Positions 9,942-11,353 of a stretch of DNA of 11,353 nucleotides are shown here, piece by piece. Source of the DNA: Acanthamoeba sp. SK_2022b (lineage: Eukaryota; Discosea; Longamoebia; Acanthamoebidae); contig JANDJZ010001215.1 of assembly GCA_027943245.1 (NCBI GenBank), forward strand, positions 1-11,353. Reading direction: 5' to 3'. The first letter of the stretch is position 1. Every line of letters starts with the position of its first letter. The position numbers and the translations under genes were made by a program. The notes beneath the pieces were generated by a model, which was not told where the DNA came from, made no database searches, and saw only the letters and a program-made list of their open reading frames with translations.

Positions 9942-10133
9942 AGCGACCACCATTCTGGGAGCAGTGCGTGCGCTGATGGGAACGGTTTGGGTACATTTAT
10001 TTGCAGAGGAGGAGAAGGAGAAGGAGGAGGAGAGGCTCTCGATCAGGCGCCACAGAAGACGTGCGCCCGAGAAGAACACGAGAAGGAGAGGAGGAGGAGG
10101 AGGAGGAGGGAAAGAGGTGGCAATGCATCGCCA
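9942..10133. other. Convergent intergenic region between POLE3 and DOCK
   Basis: This 192-base stretch separates two stop codons on opposite strands. The half nearer DOCK is strongly purine-rich on plus (GGAGAAGGAGG-like repeats, 10005-10032 and 10081-10116). No gene is visible. Confidence 0.7.
9996..10001 (-). terminator. Candidate AATAAA poly(A) signal of the DOCK gene
   Basis: AATAAA on the minus strand, 133 bases past the DOCK stop codon. On the plus strand the same place reads ATTTATT, 55 bases past the POLE3 stop. No AATAAA is seen for POLE3 on its own strand. Confidence 0.5.
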
Positions 10134-11353
10134 CTAGACGTCGGTGTAAACACGGATGGCCTCGCGGAGGGCTTCGTACTTTTGCTCGACCATGGCCTGG
10201 AAGGGGAGGTGCTCCGAGGAGATGAGGGACTTGTTGAGCTTGATGGCGAACCCGCACAGCTTCACGAAGTCGGTCATCCGCTCCTTGAGCACCACGATCC
10301 GGTGGGGCTCGCGCTGCTGCTGCTGCGCCTGCTGGCCCTCCCCCTCTCCCGCTCCCGGCGCCAGGAACACCTCGCAGATTCGCAGCGGCCCCTCGTTCAC
10401 CACTGCATTGCCCCCCCCCCCACGGCGTTACTCTTGGCGCACACGCACGACGGAGAGAGAGAGAGAAGAAGAAGAAGAAGAGGAGTAGCAGGAGTACTGG
10501 TGACGACGGAGCCCTGGATCACGCTCTGGAGGGCGTTGAGGCGGGGCGGGTTCTGGGTGAGCTGTGCTCGCAGCGCGGCCACGCGGTTCTCGATGAGCTC
10601 GATGGCGTTCTCCAGCGGGCTCAGAATCAGCTGTCGTCGCCCCGACACACGCACACACGCACACACGACACACACGACACACACGCACACACGCACATGG
10701 ATGAGCGTGGCCTTGATGAAAGGCCTTTGCATGGGAGAAGAAGAAGATGATGATGATGATGATGATGGGTGGGTGAGCCGTACCTCGGAGGTGTGCTCGA
10801 CCTCGAGTCGGGAGGTCTGGTAGGGGAAGGCGAAGCTCACCTTGAAGACCACCTTCTTCTTCTGCTGCTTGGCCAGCTCGGTCACGTTCTTGCCGCTCTC
10901 CGAGAAGCCCGTCTCCAGCACGAACGTGTCTGCGCGACCCCGCCCATCAGTGTCGGCGCGCGCGCGCGCGTGCGTGTGCGGTGGCCACACGTACTGACGT
11001 TGAAGTTGATCTCGTGCGGCGAGATGCGCGGCGTCGGGTCCGAGGCGTCCGAGTGGGGCGTGACCGGTCCCAGCTGGATGTACAGCTTCGACGGGTCCAT
11101 CTTCTCCGCCTCCATCGGCTTGTTCTGCGCTCGCCCACCACCACCGTCACCACATGATCATCACATTGCGCGCGTGTCGTGTGTCGTGTGTCGTGTGTCG
11201 TGTGTCGTGTGTCGTGTGTCGTGTGTCGTGTGTCGTGTGTCGTGTGTCGTGTGTCGTGCGTCGTGCGTCGTGCGGTGTGTGTACCTGGAGGATGAGCACG
11301 TCGTCGAGCACGCCGCCGACCTTCTTGGCGTGCTTCTCCTTGAGGTGGGCCTG
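10134..11353 (-). CDS. DOCK-family guanine nucleotide exchange factor, C-terminal DHR-2 part (5' end outside window)
   Basis: DOCK proteins activate Rac/Cdc42-type GTPases through their DHR-2 domain at the membrane. Visible exons (minus): 11353-11285, 11124-10995, 10929-10784, 10630-10498, 10402-10134; 747 bases, the last 248 residues, all joins in frame. The segment covers the end of DHR-2: DPSKLYIQLGPVTP (like DPNKAYIQIT), VNTFVLETGFSESGK, KKKVVFKVSFAFPYQTSRLE (like KRKTILTTSHAFPYIKTR), ELILSPLENAIELIE (like IILTPIEVAIEDM), LQSVIQGSVVTMVNEGPLRI (like [20 protein letters not shown]), VFLAPG, and LNKSLI near the end (like RKNKSLI). These similarities resemble the DOCK6-11 side more than DOCK1-5. 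A Gln/Glu/Gly-rich loop (GEGEGQQAQQQQREP) interrupts a position where animal proteins have a short charged loop. N-terminal domains such as DHR-1 would lie to the right of the window. Confidence 0.9.
10452..10485. repeat. (GA)n/(GAA)n purine tract in DOCK intron 4
   Basis: GA dinucleotides pass into GAA trinucleotides within intron 10497-10403, close to the donor; the sense RNA reads CTT/CT repeats. A C11 run (10411-10421; G11 in the sense RNA) sits close to the acceptor of the same intron. Confidence 0.85.
10645..10768. repeat. Compound CACACG and GAA/GAT microsatellites in DOCK intron 3
   Basis: CA-rich units interspersed with CG occupy 10645-10697, and a GAA then GAT tract occupies about 10737-10768. 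Both lie in the 153-base intron 10783-10631. Read in the sense frame this intron codes a Ser run and a Val/Cys-rich stretch without a stop. Confidence 0.85.
10956..10980. repeat. (GC)n tract in DOCK intron 2
   Basis: An unbroken alternating GC tract passes into TGCGTGTGCG. It forms more than a third of the 65-base intron 10994-10930. Alternating GC is the strongest Z-DNA-forming sequence type. Confidence 0.85.
11174..11271. repeat. 14-copy heptamer minisatellite in DOCK intron
   Basis: Fourteen consecutive copies of GTGTCGT; the last two read GCGTCGT. It fills over half of the 160-base intron 11284-11125. There are no interruptions and only one substitution type, shared by two adjacent units, which indicates recent expansion. 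Confidence 0.95.

Overview
The window is a gene-dense, GC-rich stretch of a eukaryotic nuclear genome. It holds six protein-coding genes, all interrupted by short GT-AG introns (25 in my models, 42-175 bases), with gaps of 180-460 bases between genes. The mix of genes (a DOCK-family exchange factor, AP-3 mu, Aquarius, ABCE1, a Pol epsilon histone-fold subunit and a plant/bacteria-type KUP potassium transporter), small GC-rich introns and abundant CA/GA microsatellites suggests a free-living amoeba such as Acanthamoeba. That assignment is inference from style and gene content, not from a marker gene.

Layout. Bases 1-1348 (minus) hold the 5' end of the spliceosomal helicase Aquarius, running off the left edge. 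Bases 1544-3382 (minus) hold the complete AP-3 mu subunit. Bases 3563-6543 (minus) hold a complete KUP/HAK/KT potassium transporter. Bases 7004-9305 (minus) hold complete ABCE1/Rli1. Bases 9496-9941 (plus) hold a small POLE3/Dpb4-type histone-fold protein, divergent from ABCE1 across a 190-base shared promoter. Bases 10134-11353 (minus) hold the 3' end of a DOCK gene, convergent with POLE3 and running off the right edge. All splice joins keep frame: the rebuilt coding lengths are exact multiples of three (441, 772, 620 and 102 residues for the four complete genes).

The genes do not form one pathway. They cover splicing, endosomal sorting, K+ uptake, ribosome recycling, DNA replication/chromatin and Rho/Rac signalling. 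The window looks like ordinary housekeeping sequence, and I see no mobile element, defence system, RNA gene or CRISPR array. What deserves a second look is at the RNA and regulatory level: a perfect E2F consensus in the ABCE1/POLE3 promoter; five introns that are multiples of three and free of in-frame stops; a 5' splice site preference for GTAC; a 46-copy UG repeat filling one intron; a G-quadruplex-type repeat in another; and a 14-copy heptamer minisatellite in a third.
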